Translations under genes and position numbers: made by a program
Shown: positions 26,201 to 37,695 of the stretch, piece by piece
How positions within the stretch are numbered: position 1 is the first letter of the stretch
Layout: the number at the start of each line of letters is the position of its first letter
Notes under the pieces: generated by a model
What the model was told of the DNA's origin: nothing
Databases searched by the model: none
The model's input: only the letters and a program-made list of their open reading frames with translations
From: Hypsibius dujardini
Lineage: Eukaryota; Tardigrada; Eutardigrada; Parachela; Hypsibiidae
DNA length: 64,000 bases
Direction: 5' to 3'
NCBI GenBank assembly: GCA_001579985.1
Contig: LRSR01002576.1
Span: forward strand, 1-64,000

Positions 26201-29200
26201 AAAACTTTACCTGGTATGAGGCAATGTCTGTCTGAGGCAATGTCTGTCTGACTATCTGTCTCTTTATCACTCTTTCTGTTTGTCCGTCCGTCTGTCTGTC
26301 CTTCTTTCTCTTTGTCTGTCTGTCTATTTATCTGATTGCCTGTCTGCCTGAATGACTTCGTCCTCGTTAGACTGATTTGTCTGTCGATGTATTTGGGCCT
26401 TCCTGTTATTACCTCAGTCTGGGAGAAGTTTTATGTCTGACTCTTTCCTTGTTCTTTAGGTATCATGGCCGGATTAGCCGCAACGATGCGGAGTTCCTTC
26501 TGAGCAGCGGCATCAACGGCAGCTTCCTGGTGCGCGAGTCCGAGTCCAGTCAGGGACAATGGTCCATTTCGCTGCGATACGAAGGCCGGGTCTATCACTA
26601 CCGGATCAACCAAGCCGCGGATAAACGGTTGTACATATCGTCAGAGAGCCAATTCAAAAGTCTTTCCAGTTTAGTCCGGCATCACTGCTACCATGCGGAT
26701 GGACTGATTACCCATCTGCAGTTTCCTACGCCGAAGAGGACCAAACAGTCTCCCTTCTCTGTCAGGTATGTGTACTAACCGAAGTGTGTGTCTACTTGCT
26801 TGCTTATCTGACTGTCTGTGTCTTTGTTTGTATACTTGCTGGCCAGCTTTGCTACTGCGACTATGCCAGACTGCTTGCCATTGTCTCTGACAATCGGTCT
26901 GTTTGTTTGTCTGCCTTCCTGTCTGCATGTATGTCGATGCAGTAATCTGTCTGATATCTGCCTCTTTGTCTGTGTATGTGTGTCTGTCTATCAGTATATC
27001 AGTCTCTATGTCTGTTTGTCTACCTGTCTGCCTGTTGTTTGCCTGCCTTTCTGTCTGTCTGGTTCTCTGTCTGTCGCTTTCTGCCTGTGTATCTGTCTGT
27101 CTGTCGGTTCGTCCGACTAATCCTCTGTTGTTCCTTAGCCCCGAGTCAGACGAATGGGAGATTCAACGAACCGAGATTGTGATGCGGCAGAAGCTCGGTG
27201 CCGGGCAGTACGGCGAGGTGTACGAGGCGGTGTGGAAGAAGTACACGATGCGAGTTGCAGTGAAGACCCTCCGGGAAGACACGATGGCGCTGAAGGAGTT
27301 TCTCGAGGAAGCGGCCATCATGAAGGAGATGCGCCACCCCAATTTGATCAGCCTTTTGGGAGTGTGTACGCGGGAGCCGCCGTTTTACATTGTGACTGAG
27401 TTTATGCAGAATGGCAATCTGCTGGATTACTTGCGGAGGAGTGAATCACGCAGGCACCTGACCGGGGTGACGCTGATTTACATTGCTGCGCAGGTTTCCT
27501 CTGCGATGGCCTATTTGGAGGAGCGCCAGTTTATCCATCGTGATTTGGCGGCGAGGAATTGTTTGGTGGGGGACAGTCATCTCATCAAGGTGGCTGACTT
27601 CGGGTTGGCGAGGTATGTCTCAGATGGGAGGAAAGTTAAGGCAATCTGTATTTCTGGAATAGATTTTAGACATTCTAATAATATATATTTGTTTAGTTTA
27701 GTTTTTAAATATTTATAATAAGTATAACAAAGATTTTTAAAGATTTTTAATATTAACTATAATTACTAATATTGAATAATAATTGAATAATTATATATAG
27801 AACAATAGACTAGACGAAATCGTCCGACTCAAGACAGTTTAGGAAATGGAGAAAAGACATTATTATTAAGTAAAAAAATATTGATCTCATTTTGTCTTTT
27901 ATTTTGTCTGCAGATTCATCAGGGACGATACTTACACGGCCCGTGCCGGCGCGAAATTTCCCATCAAATGGACCGCGCCGGAAGGCTTGGCCTACAACAA
28001 ATTCTCCAACAAATCGGACGTCTGGTCTTTCGGTGTCTTGCTCTGGGAGATTGCCACTTACGGCGACTCACCCTACCCCGGTGTGGATATTGCCGATGTC
28101 TATCACAAAATTGAGAGCGGCTACCGGATGGATCCGCCGCGAGGCTGCCCACATCCGGTGTACCAGCTTATGATTGAATGCTGGCAGTGGAAGGCGGTCG
28201 ATCGGCCCAACTTTAAAGTCATCAATCAACGCCTCGAGAGCATGTACCAAAATATTAATGCTGGTCTACCCGATGGCGATTCGAGGAAGGGATTGCCGAT
28301 TGATGCAAGGTAAATTGTCTTACAGGCAGATAGTCACCGATGCATGCAGACAGACAGACAGATAAACTGAAAAACTGACAGATACACAGACAGACAGGCA
28401 GGCAGATACATAGACCCAATTTAGGCAGAAGATTGAGTTGACAGACATTCCAATTTGTTTTTTAGGTCATCTGGTCGGAAGAGCATGGGAACAACCAGCA
28501 GCCGAAAGTCCACCTCAAAGGGCCGTCGAAGCATTGCCGTGATGGACAGCTCGACGGTTATGACCGCCGGTCGAGTGTCTCCCCGCGGTCCCAAAACCAT
28601 GCCCCCTGCACCGCCACGTCGCACCAGCTCGTTCCGCGACCGGAAAACCCTCATGAGCGGCGGCGGCGGTTCCAACGAAGCGTCCAAACTAAAAAATCTC
28701 CCGGAGGAGAATGTCGATGAGCTCAGCGACACCAGCGGCGGCGGCGGTTGCTGCGGTGAGGAGGAGTCCGAGGAAAGTCCGCGACCGGTCATCAAACCGG
28801 TTAAACCGCCCAAACCGGAACGCATAAAGCAGACGCGTGATGCGGACACTCAAGTAGCCTCGGTGGAGCCGCGGCAAGTGAAGGACACCATTCATAAGTG
28901 GGGAACTCTGCCGAAGGGAGCGTCTTCTAAGAGTAGCAGTGGAAGCTTAGTAGAGTCGTTTCGAAGGCTGAAGGCCACCCAGCCTGACGTCGTACCGAAG
29001 GAGGAGCCGCTGCCTGAGACAGATTCTGATTGCGAGTAAGGCGGCCACACTGAGGACAAGACAGGCAGATAAATTCCTACTCAATGAAAGATATTCAGAT
29101 TGAAAGATTGAAGGCATTCAGACATTCAATATGACAAATACAGGCATCCAGACACTGAACATGAGAAATACGGACATTTAGACATTGAAAGAGGCAGACT

Positions 29201-31413
29201 TGGCGTACCCTATGCTCGCGATCTCAAGGGACACTTTTCTGCCCTACCCGTAAATTTTAACCAACCGGGGCCGTGCCTATCAGTGCCGTTCACCAAATTA
29301 CCACTGTAGTGATAAATATGCGGAAAAGCACGATTGTACAATCAATCAATCGAGCACAATGAGCTAGCTGTACGAAATCAGCCAATCAGAGAACAGTGAA
29401 TCAGACTGAACGTTCAATCAAGCGCAGGACCATGCCGAGAACGGCGGGGCTTAGCTGTCCCTTGAGATCGCGAGCATACGGTAGCTGCCGTGAGCGATAA
29501 TCTGGCATGGATCATTCGAGTTACCACTCAAGCAGTAGGGCTAGGTTTTGGACAACCATTCAGGAATAGAATCTCGCGGTTTGCTTTTGAGGTATTATTG
29601 TAGCCAGTTGTTGATAAAAGAAATTAGACATCCAGTCAACGATTTTGGCAGTCATTAAATTCATATTCAGATATGATCGCAGACAGGTAGCACACTGCTG
29701 TTTAGACAAGGCACCTTGTTCAATACTGTAGGCATTCAGAACAAAAACGGGCTAGACAGTGACACAATAATTCAGGTGATTAGTCACTCAAACAACAAAT
29801 CAGGCACTCATTCAGATAGAGTTTTAGCACTCCATCTCGTCCCAGCCTAGCTTTTTTTTTCCTTTTTTTTCAGTGGATGCGGAGCAAGTGACGACCACCG
29901 CGTACCCTTCCCCCTCCACTCCGGTTGCGGCGCCATTCCCAAATCTCCAACCATGTCGACCTCGGCCACGCAGACCAGTCCTGAGCCCGTTGGCCGGAAT
30001 GTCCTCAAACGAGAAAAGTCCGACCTGGACAAGCCGGAAAACACCCAACAACTCCAGTCCATCCACAAAAAGCCCGCACCCCCTCCAGACAAACCGCAGT
30101 TTGTCAAATCCAAATCCACCAACCGTGTCGGTCAAATCGGCAAAATCTACGCTTCCGCTCCGGCCAACCAAGAACGGCCCAAATTCCGTCCACCCAGTCC
30201 GCCCAAATACCAACGTCCCTCCGAACTGACCGGAAGTAATCGAGAGAGTCCGCTTCCCCCACCACCACCGCCACCACTAGGTGGCATCATGGGCGTATTG
30301 AATGGAAATAGCATTCGCTTATCCAAACCGGTCCACAAAGAGCCCCTTCCGGTCATCTCGACCAAAATCATCGCGGAATGGAATCCGGTGGAAGTTTCTT
30401 CTTCCACCCGGTCCGCCGTGAACTGTGATGAAAACGCCTTGCCCGATTCTTCGCGAATCGCTCAAATCCGTCCTCCCCCGCCGGAATTTGACGAAATTGG
30501 TCATCACCGCTCCAGTTCCATGGGAGGAGCGAAACGGGTGACCGATAACGACTCGAAGACGTCGGAAAACCGGTCCAGCGGTTTCCGTCGGAATGACGCG
30601 TCGAAGCGGTCCAGTTTGGGCCATGCCGTTTCCTCAAACGCCATCAATGATGCCGGATCGCCGGAGGAGAATGGTACGAGTGCGATACGGACGTTTAAAC
30701 TGCGGAGTGGCGGTGGCGGGACGTTAGATCGGAGACCTCCACCGGCGGGGAACGGTTTCCGATCAGTGACGACGGAAAACGAGGTGCGGACGTTTCAACT
30801 GGAACCGCCGAAAGTGCCGGCAAAAACGTCGAATTTAAGTCTGCGCCGACCGGTGGGGAAGATTCCGGCGACGTCGGAAGACCTTGCTGCGTTCGACGGG
30901 AAGAATTCGGAGGTGAATTTTATGGATTTCTTCCCTCCCCCGCCGCCGGAGTTTAGCGAGCCTATTTCTTCGTCCTCCGAGTCGTCGTCCGAGTCGTCGG
31001 CGGTGCGGAATAAAATGCAGCTGTGGGAGACGCGGAGCAGTGGGAAGAGACCTTCCCTGCCGGCGAAACCCCGTGGGTCGATGAAGAATCTATCGGAGAG
31101 GACGCCGATCGAGGAGGCTGGGCAAGTGACGCTGCCACCGTCGCAGGAGAGATTGTTGGCGGATTTACGGGAGGTTTTGTCGGTGTTAACGACGGCTAGT
31201 CCACCGGGGGATCTCTATGAGAGGTGCTCAGCGGTCGCGGCGTCCTGTTCGGCGTATCTGGAGATGATCACACCGCATTCGCGGTTTAAACTGCGGGAAC
31301 TGCTGACCCAACTTCAGGCCACCATGGAGAAATTAATTGGTCACCGGGGCGCGACCCATTTGATGGACTTGCAGGCGGTTTTGAATAACATTGTCCAAAC
31401 TGTCAGCAAATGA
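14896..31413 (+). CDS. Abl: Abl non-receptor tyrosine kinase
   Basis: Eight exons: 14896-15091, 24903-25190, 26081-26213, 26460-26765, 27139-27612, 27914-28309, 28466-29035, 29874-31413. They sum to 3903 bases, or 1300 residues. The N-terminus MGAQPSK fits N-myristoylation, and the exon 1/2 junction reads NIFTEHN|EALLQ, like VFVEHE|EALQ of the vertebrate 1b isoform. SH3 lies at about 142-200 (FVALYDF) and SH2 at about 206-300 (FLVRES, Arg231). The kinase domain is about 320-572: P-loop [10 protein letters not shown], Lys350, helix-C Glu365, gatekeeper Thr394, HRDLAARN 441-448, DFG 461-463, activation-loop Tyr473, [10 protein letters not shown]. All key residues are present. The tail is Pro/Ser-rich with PPAPPRR and poly-Pro runs, and ends in an F-actin-binding domain at about 1206-1300. 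Abl signals to the actin cytoskeleton. Confidence 0.96.
16301..16515 (+). repeat. Long TCTG-rich tract, Abl intron 1
   Basis: About 215 bp of TCTG units with scattered substitutions (TATCTGCC, CCGTTTG) and a pure core of about ten units near 16384-16421. Confidence 0.9.
16955..17070 (-). repeat. CAGA-oriented tetranucleotide tract, Abl intron 1
   Basis: This is the same repeat family, with the CAGA strand on top and interrupted by CATA variants. It lies only about 450 bp after the TCTG-oriented tract, so the two can form an inverted pair. Confidence 0.85.
17960..18075 (+). repeat. TCTG tract, Abl intron 1
   Basis: Degenerate TCTG units with GCCT and ATTT variants. Confidence 0.8.
18486..18530 (-). 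repeat. Short CAGA tract, Abl intron 1
   Basis: CAGA units in the opposite orientation to the preceding tract. Confidence 0.8.
18996..19137 (+). repeat. TCTG tract, Abl intron 1
   Basis: About 140 bp of degenerate TCTG units mixed with TCTC and CCTG variants. Confidence 0.8.
19977..20115 (+). repeat. TCTG tract, Abl intron 1
   Basis: Degenerate TCTG repeat with TTTC and TGCC variants. Confidence 0.8.
21124..21265 (-). repeat. CAGA tract, Abl intron 1
   Basis: CAGA-oriented repeat with interruptions. A TCTG-oriented stretch lies just before it (21024-21100). Confidence 0.8.
21798..21905 (-). repeat. CAGA tract, Abl intron 1
   Basis: CAGA/CAGG-type units, including a short alternation of CAGACAAG. 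Confidence 0.8.
23165..23345 (+). repeat. Higher-order TCTG minisatellite, 36-bp unit
   Basis: Within this tract the phrase GGCTCTCT recurs at 23225, 23265, 23301 and 23337, at spacings of 40, 36 and 36 bp. The blocks between have almost identical order of TCTG and CCTG units. This shows that a 36-40 bp block, not just a tetramer, has been tandemly duplicated. Confidence 0.8.
24216..24255 (+). CDS. Abl: Candidate alternative first coding exon of Abl (1a-like)
   Basis: An ATG at 24216 in good context (G at -3 and +4) opens 13 codons ([13 protein letters not shown]). It ends in phase 1 at a GTAGGC donor, exactly the phase needed to join the common exon 2 at 24903 and rebuild its first Glu. The preceding 350 bp are nearly free of the tetranucleotide repeats that fill the rest of the intron. 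Vertebrate ABL1 and ABL2 also have a non-myristoylated alternative first exon spliced at this same position. There is no transcript evidence, so this is inference. Confidence 0.4.
25205..25445 (+). repeat. TCTG tract, Abl intron 2
   Basis: Degenerate TCTG tract starting only about 15 bp after the exon-2 donor, and running for about 240 bp. Confidence 0.8.
26222..26350 (+). repeat. TCTG tract, Abl intron 3
   Basis: It starts about 10 bp after the exon-3 donor with a direct duplication of GAGGCAATGTCTGTCT and continues as TCTG units. It takes up about half of the 246-bp intron. Confidence 0.8.
26790..27115 (+). repeat. TCTG-rich intron 4 of Abl
   Basis: Nearly the whole 373-bp intron between the SH2 exon and the first kinase exon consists of degenerate TCTG/TTTG units. 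Confidence 0.8.
29208..29480. mobile_element. 273-bp TA-flanked MITE in the last Abl intron
   Basis: Terminal inverted repeats of 26 bp with one mismatch: left end CCCTATGCTCGCGATCTCAA from 29208, right end its reverse complement finishing at 29480. TA dinucleotides lie immediately outside both ends (29206-29207, 29481-29482). There is no coding capacity. The near-identity of the arms suggests a fairly recent insertion. Confidence 0.8.
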
Positions 31414-31584
31414 TTGTCTTTTTTGTGGTGCTGTGTTGTGGGAGGAAATTCTACTGCAATTTTGATCTCGTCCAACCGCATCTACCAGTACGTACTGTAC
31501 TGTAGGGAGGTTGCTTTTAAGGTTTGCACTTTTTGAAGTTTTTCGTTTTGGTCCATGTGTACTGATATTCATCGACTTGGATCA

Positions 31585-31590
31585 ATTAAA
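31585..31590 (+). promoter_or_regulatory. Candidate Abl polyadenylation signal
   Basis: ATTAAA about 170 bp after the Abl stop codon. This is the common variant of the poly(A) hexamer, and no AATAAA lies nearer. Confidence 0.35.
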
Positions 31591-31879
31591 GGGAACAAGA
31601 ATTTTTTACGTCGACTTGTATGGATGCTTACCAAAGACAAAAACCTATGAAGAAGATGATATAACGGGAAAGGAAAAAATGGAATGCAATGGCTGTCATG
31701 CAGCAAGACATAAGAACCAGAATAGTGGTATTCGGGCTGGCACTCACTTTGCATGGATACTAATAGGGTATGAACAAAAGGGAAAGGGATCTGTTTATTG
31801 TACTATTCTTCTCGTTAAACTGATTAGATTCAATCCGTTGCTTCAGCAAACCACCTAACATATTGGCGTAAACAGTGTG

Positions 31880-34800
31880 AAATGTAATTGGGATGGAATT
31901 CTAAATTATCGATTAGCCACCCCTCTTCCCAATAGATAGTACCGGTACTTCTTGCACGGCAACACAATAGCCAGACGCCGGCGCTGTGTAAGACTGTAGT
32001 AGCGCTTGACGGCGTTGAAACTCGTACTCTCATAGGCAGGGACACGCTCGCAATTCCGGTCGTCACATTGTCTTTTTACAACTCTCATCACTTGCGCCGA
32101 AGCATCTAGGCAAATTTCAATTTGTAGGATGACATGAAAATGAACCAAAATAAGGCCTTTGACCAATCCATTCTAATTCATCCTTAAAGCGGTGGAATGC
32201 GGTCTTCTCATCTCCCCACCCGCAGAGCATGTCCTTCTTGGCCACTTGGTTTAGTAAACGCGTAGTGCTAGAAACCGTTTGTATTACACGCACAGTTTCA
32301 CAAAACTTCGGGCGTGTTTTGCGTTCTTTGGAAATGAAAAATTATTCACATTATTCGAACTGTCGGTCTCCAGTCCGCTATGTGAAACAATAAACGCACT
32401 TCACTTTGTCCGTTGCAGTGCATTTCGACGCAAGATTTCACGAAACAACATTTCAAGAATCAAATTTTAGGATCAAAAGCGCCGAAATACTTTTTCCAGA
32501 ACTTCCAGAAGCTTTTGCAGACTATCCGACGTCCTGATAATTACGTCATCAAGGTAAGAGAGGGTCTTGACCCATATGTCGCGAGTAATTTCATGACCAG
32601 CCCGACTTAACTGGTGGACGTCATTTGTTTTCAACACAGCTGTTCTTCACGGTTGCTCACCACTGCGCGGGCAGTTGCGCACAGTTGCTCAATTGCTCAG
32701 TTTATCAGTTGCTCAAGGTTGCTTAAGGTTGCACACCATATACTACGGTTGTTCACCGCTTGTAACTGCCCACCCCTCATGTATTCGGACTATACTGTAT
32801 GTTTACTTGATATTTGTGTGTTGTCGGATGTACAGTCGAACCGGAAGTTTTCGGCTGGACAACTGTGATCTGCGCGAACCTTTGTGCCGCGACTGGTTCT
32901 CTACGTCATATACTCGTACTGCGTGTGTTTTTCGTAATCAGTTTAGTTAGTTCTTCATTTCTTTTTCATTTGAAAATTTTTTAGTCCTCATCGCACCCTT
33001 TCCTTTTTCCTTCGGAGCTCCCGCTCCTCATCGTTTCGTCGTTCCATTTATGTAATGCCAATTGTCTCAGATTGATACGAAAACTCCACTTCCGGTTTCT
33101 TCCTTTCGTTGGCTTTCGAGCAGTAAAAAATAGACGCGATAAACAGCAAACCAGTAAAAACTTGTGACATCATTCGTTGGAAAATAGTTTGGCACGTTCC
33201 ATAAACCAAACAGCAGTACATTGTATTCAACGAATTCATTACCCGCCTTGAAGGTCGTAATTGGCTTTGATTCCTTAATTAATGAGCAGTACCAAAAGCC
33301 GCTTTACAAATCTATTGTAAAAAAGTTCCGTACTCCTGCCAGGATCTGCAAAAAATTGTTGAGATAAGGAATGGTATGGCGGTCAAAAAAAGTTTAAGCG
33401 TTGAGGGACGTCATGTCCGTACACATCCGTTTGCCGTTCCATTTTGGTACAAGATGCACCGGTGATCGCCACGGATTCCGAGACAGCTGTATCACTTTCT
33501 CGGCTATCATGTTCTTTGTTTGACGTATGACTTTCTGTTGATTCTTTTGTGACCGCCGGTAATGAATCCTTATAATAGGTTTGATTTCTGATTTTAGTTT
33601 GATGGAGGAAAAGCTCCATTTTCGCTCCGCCCTTCTTTTCTCCATCCATATGAAAAAGTGTGCCGCCATTAATTTGCAAAGCATGCGCCGCCTTCATCCC
33701 GTCAGTAGTTTACTCGTCACAATAATCAAATCTGTCGACCGGTACCTCACTGCAGGAGTAGTCCCAACCAAACAAGTTCGAATCCATTTCCTCTTGTTAT
33801 GTGCAGCAGCTGTTATCTGCGAACTAGACCACCGCCACACTGATGCTGGAGAAACTCCATTACAAAAAACTTGCGAGAAGAAGCACACACCTCTGCCGAG
33901 CCATTGCTTAGATCATCTGGGCCGTCGCGGGAACACAGAAGCGAGGGTGGGGGAACAATCCGGTTATTGGCAATGTCCAAGAGTACTCCAACAAATTCTA
34001 ACCCGTTTTAGCTAAGCACAGCATCATGTTGTCGATGACAAAATTGCTAAAAATGCAAAAAAAAACGTGACCGGAATTTACAGCTACCTTCACTCCTAAT
34101 TCCACGTATGTTAGAATTATTTTCTTATCCGCTTCCTTTGCTTCCATACTGTACGCGCAGACGGTAACACTGAGACCCCACAAAAAGCGGTTGTTGACCA
34201 CAGAAAACTTTCACTGGTGTCGAGGGGGGCAGTCGCCTCTATGCGGTTCAGTTTGAAATTGATGACCGGTACACCGTAAGATATGACAATCGGGTTCTCA
34301 CCGTCAAAAGTCACTAAATTTCTGCTATCAGTCACATCTTTACCCGCTGCCGTAATTGGAGTCGACCTCCGCCCTCCTCGGTAGCGGAACTGTTTTTGGT
34401 TTCCTCCTCGATGGAGTAAGTGTCGGTAGTTTAGCTAAATTTGCAAAAAAACGTTTAATCAGGAACCGAGCGGCCATCCACTCCATCAGAGTAAAGCATG
34501 TGGATTATCTGCACCGGTTGTTCTGCAGTCTAATTTTTCGCTCCGGCTGTATCTTGCATTTGCTTTACCAAGCCACGCATTTTATGATTTATTTCACCCC
34601 GACTTTCGTCGGCCTGGTTTTACGGGCAGTGACGCTGGATTTGTAATCCGCCACAGCTGTAGCAAGTCAGAGGGGTGGTTCCACTGGCTTTTGCCACCGT
34701 ATCCGTCGAAACAATAACTTCCGTTGATGCGAGTAGGGTATCATCTCTTGACTTTTTAAAAATGTCTTTAACTTTTGGAAGCCATTATCAAAATCAGATC

Positions 34801-35310
34801 AACCGAATTAATTTCTGTCTTGCCGATTTTTGCGACGAAAAGATTGGAAGGCCATTTTCATGGCATATAAAAATGACATAGGTGTATTTGCGTGAAAAAT
34901 ACAAACTCGAGACATCGGCTCCAGATACAATCTGTTTCCGCATCTTTTTGATGTCATCATTATTCATCTCACGGTTAAAATTGTCACACAGAGTGAAGAC
35001 GTCGTTGAAGTTTTCCTCAACAGGTTCTTCTTTGACCATTTTCCGATTGTTCAGCTCCCGCTTAATTTGGGCCTTGTAGTCCTCTGCTTCAAAGGGTTTG
35101 ATGATTGCAGCGCGGAACAGCGTGAAGGCTGCCGCACCGTTGCGCGTCTTTTTTGCGTACCAGCTAGCTGCAAACAGGAACAAGTAAACACCGACTTGTG
35201 ACAATTGTCAAGTCCCATTTGTGAGCCCTCTCCGCGGTCTCGAATCATCGAACTCACGCCGTCACATTCTCCCCGCTTTGCCGCTAAACAACAGTGTTTG
35301 CAGATCATTT
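31880..35310 (-). mobile_element. Fossil Ty3/gypsy-like LTR retrotransposon (broken)
   Basis: In minus-strand order there are a gag-like basic/acidic helical segment (about 35300-34790), a zinc-knuckle-like CYSC piece (about 34650), reverse-transcriptase pieces (about 33690-32470; SPW-type start with PVHLVPKW, TIFQRMM, and a LDDVII box), and an RNase H piece (about 32170-31900; LAIVLPCKKYRYYL). The order gag, RT, RNase H is that of Ty3/gypsy. The element is broken, with at least half a dozen breaks. I found no integrase and no LTR pair by eye, so the ends are approximate. Its decay suggests an old copy that is not active. Confidence 0.65.
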
Positions 35311-35892
35311 ATTACCACCAGCGACTTCACCTCCTTTCCGAGCTGTTTGGTGTCGAGATTGATCGTGGGCGTCTGGTCCGGCATCGTGATACCGAACGAA
35401 AATCAACAAATAAAGGCTGTCTAAATTTGCCGGTAATCCAGATGGTATAGGAAATTTACAACGTTAGCAAAAGAACTTTTCGGAACCAGTGAGACTCCGT
35501 TCTCCCTTCGAGAACCCGGGAGTCCTGTTGATTTTGTGATACACGATAATTTTAAAGTACCGCTTTTCGGAATTATTACTTGCACAACGAATTGAGGGAA
35601 GCCGAGATAGCAAGCCGATGAAAAGTAGACTGAATGAGAAGTTAGAAATCCAGGCGAGAAGTCAAGTCTCGAATTGAGCTTCGAAGACCCACCTTTATCG
35701 GACAGACATGGCTACAATGTAAACAAGCGCGTTCTTCAATCGACACGGAAAGCTCATTCGCACAATACATGAACGAGAACTACAACACGAGAATTACAGT
35801 ACGAATTCATGTGAGCAACATGTGGCACATGAGAATCAACCTTGAAGTATTGACCGGCAAATCACATCAACAAATACGAACGTCACACCTAG

Positions 35893-35898
35893 TTTATT
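35893..35898 (-). promoter_or_regulatory. Candidate polyadenylation signal of the FUT8-like gene
   Basis: AATAAA on the minus strand, about 170 bp past the FUT8-like stop codon. Confidence 0.4.
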
Positions 35899-36065
35899 AG
35901 TATTACATAGTAGTACATAGGAACGCTTGTTGTATAACGCACAAGCACAGCGTGAATTAATAATTGTAGAGTTTCGGAACGCATTTTCAGTCGTGTGTAC
36001 TGTACAGTAAAAGTAGAAAAATGTCTCTTAAAAAAGGTATAAAGGTGTATCACAACTCTTGCTTA

Positions 36066-37649
36066 TCAACGAAGAAACCAGTCTGAGTCCAAACTGGAAA
36101 TGCTGTTATTGTTGAAATGACCGGCCCGCAGGAGCGCCACCAACCGGCAGACGTTGGATGAGTACGTGCACACCACATACTCCGACATGGCCATCAGGAA
36201 CATGGATATAATTATCTCCCGGGCGTGGAGAATCCGTGTGTCTTGTGAGAACCAGTCAAAACCCGCCTGGTTCGTGTGAATGTCCCGCGGAATATTCCAC
36301 GTGCCTAGGAACGACAATCTAGGACTTGGTCAAATGATTACGTAACATTAAGTCCATTAACAATTTGCTCTGATATTTATCGTAGTTCAGTTTTGTAGTA
36401 ATTAATCATAAGATTTTTAGTTTGACTTTCGTTCCAAGTCAATTTAGTTTCGTCAGTAACGGACCTTTTTTCCCGAAACGACAACAATAAAACTAACACT
36501 CCTTACTGCAAGTTTCAATTTATTGTTTAGCCCTATACTACAGTAAGCTATCGTTTTATCTGAATCTTATTCGGAGTTCACTGACTAATGTGGTCAGTAT
36601 GTTTAGTTTAGTTCTTTCAGAAACTCAAAAAAAATTAAATCTAAAACCACAATTACTGTACTGTCGCGATTCTAACGGCCAGCTTAGCCCCGCCTCCCCC
36701 CCCCCTGCAAGACTCTGTGACGTCACGGATTCAATTCCAGTCCGGCCAGGGCCCGGGGGTCGTAATTTACTATTAGGGCCAAAAAAACGGCCGTTAGAAT
36801 CGCGGGAGTACAGTACTTAAACTTTTAGTTTAGTTAGAGTTTAGTTGTGTCCGTAACTTACGGAGGTAGTTAAGTTTCAGTCCAGGTTAGTTGTCTAATT
36901 TTTATTTTCCCAATTAAATCTTTTAAATCGCAATTTTAACTTTAGTTCGTTTCCAAAATATCTTTTCTTAGATTTTAAAATAACTAAAACTAGAAACTTC
37001 AGTTGGTAAGTTCTTTAATTGAGGCTTATTTTTTCCATCCTACCGACGTACCTGCATTGTCCCCACCGAGTCGTGCGACCTCGCTCTGGAAGTCAGTGAT
37101 ACGGAAGCAGTCACCGGCAACGGCTTTGAACTGCCGCGAGGCTTCCTCATCGTCACTCAGCAGCAGCAGTGTCCGCGAACAAACTCCGGGGTTGTTGAGA
37201 CATCTCCGTTTTAAGGTGCGGTAGAAGAGCACGACCGGGAAACTGGCGGCTTCACGCTCCGTGATCTTGTCACCGCGGCGAATGTGTACCGTCACGAAGG
37301 CACCATCGAAGGCGACCAGGTTCATCCAGACCCTCCGGATCAACTCTACCAAATCCGGCTGCGGGATCAGTAAGGCCCGAGCAATAACCGACTCTTTTTG
37401 GAAGACATATGGTATGCCAAGTTGGCTTTCGATGTCGACGAAACCGCGGAAAACGCTCCAGTCGGGAGGGTTCACATTCAGCTTGAAGTGCGCATGAGTG
37501 ATTCCGTGGAAACGGATGGTGCCGTCAGCGGCGACCTGCGTAGTTATAGCACACAATTACGGATATATCAAATGAGACACTGAGACAATCGCTTGACATC
37601 GATGATGGACAGACAGACAGACACTCAGAAACTCAGATACTCAGGCAGG

Positions 37650-37695
<46 letters not shown>

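Larger units (their letters stand above)
31414..36065. other. Intergenic region between Abl and FUT8-like genes
   Basis: It holds the Abl 3' flank, a broken Ty3/gypsy-like fossil, and the 3' flank of the FUT8-like gene. No host gene is supported. The nonamer GTACTGTAC occurs near both edges (31492 and 35997). Confidence 0.5.

Noticed and set aside
36720-36745. GGATTCAATTCC, resembling a tRNA B-box, suggesting a SINE
   Set aside because: No A-box, no cloverleaf and no A-rich tail. It lies inside the inverted-repeat MITE C.
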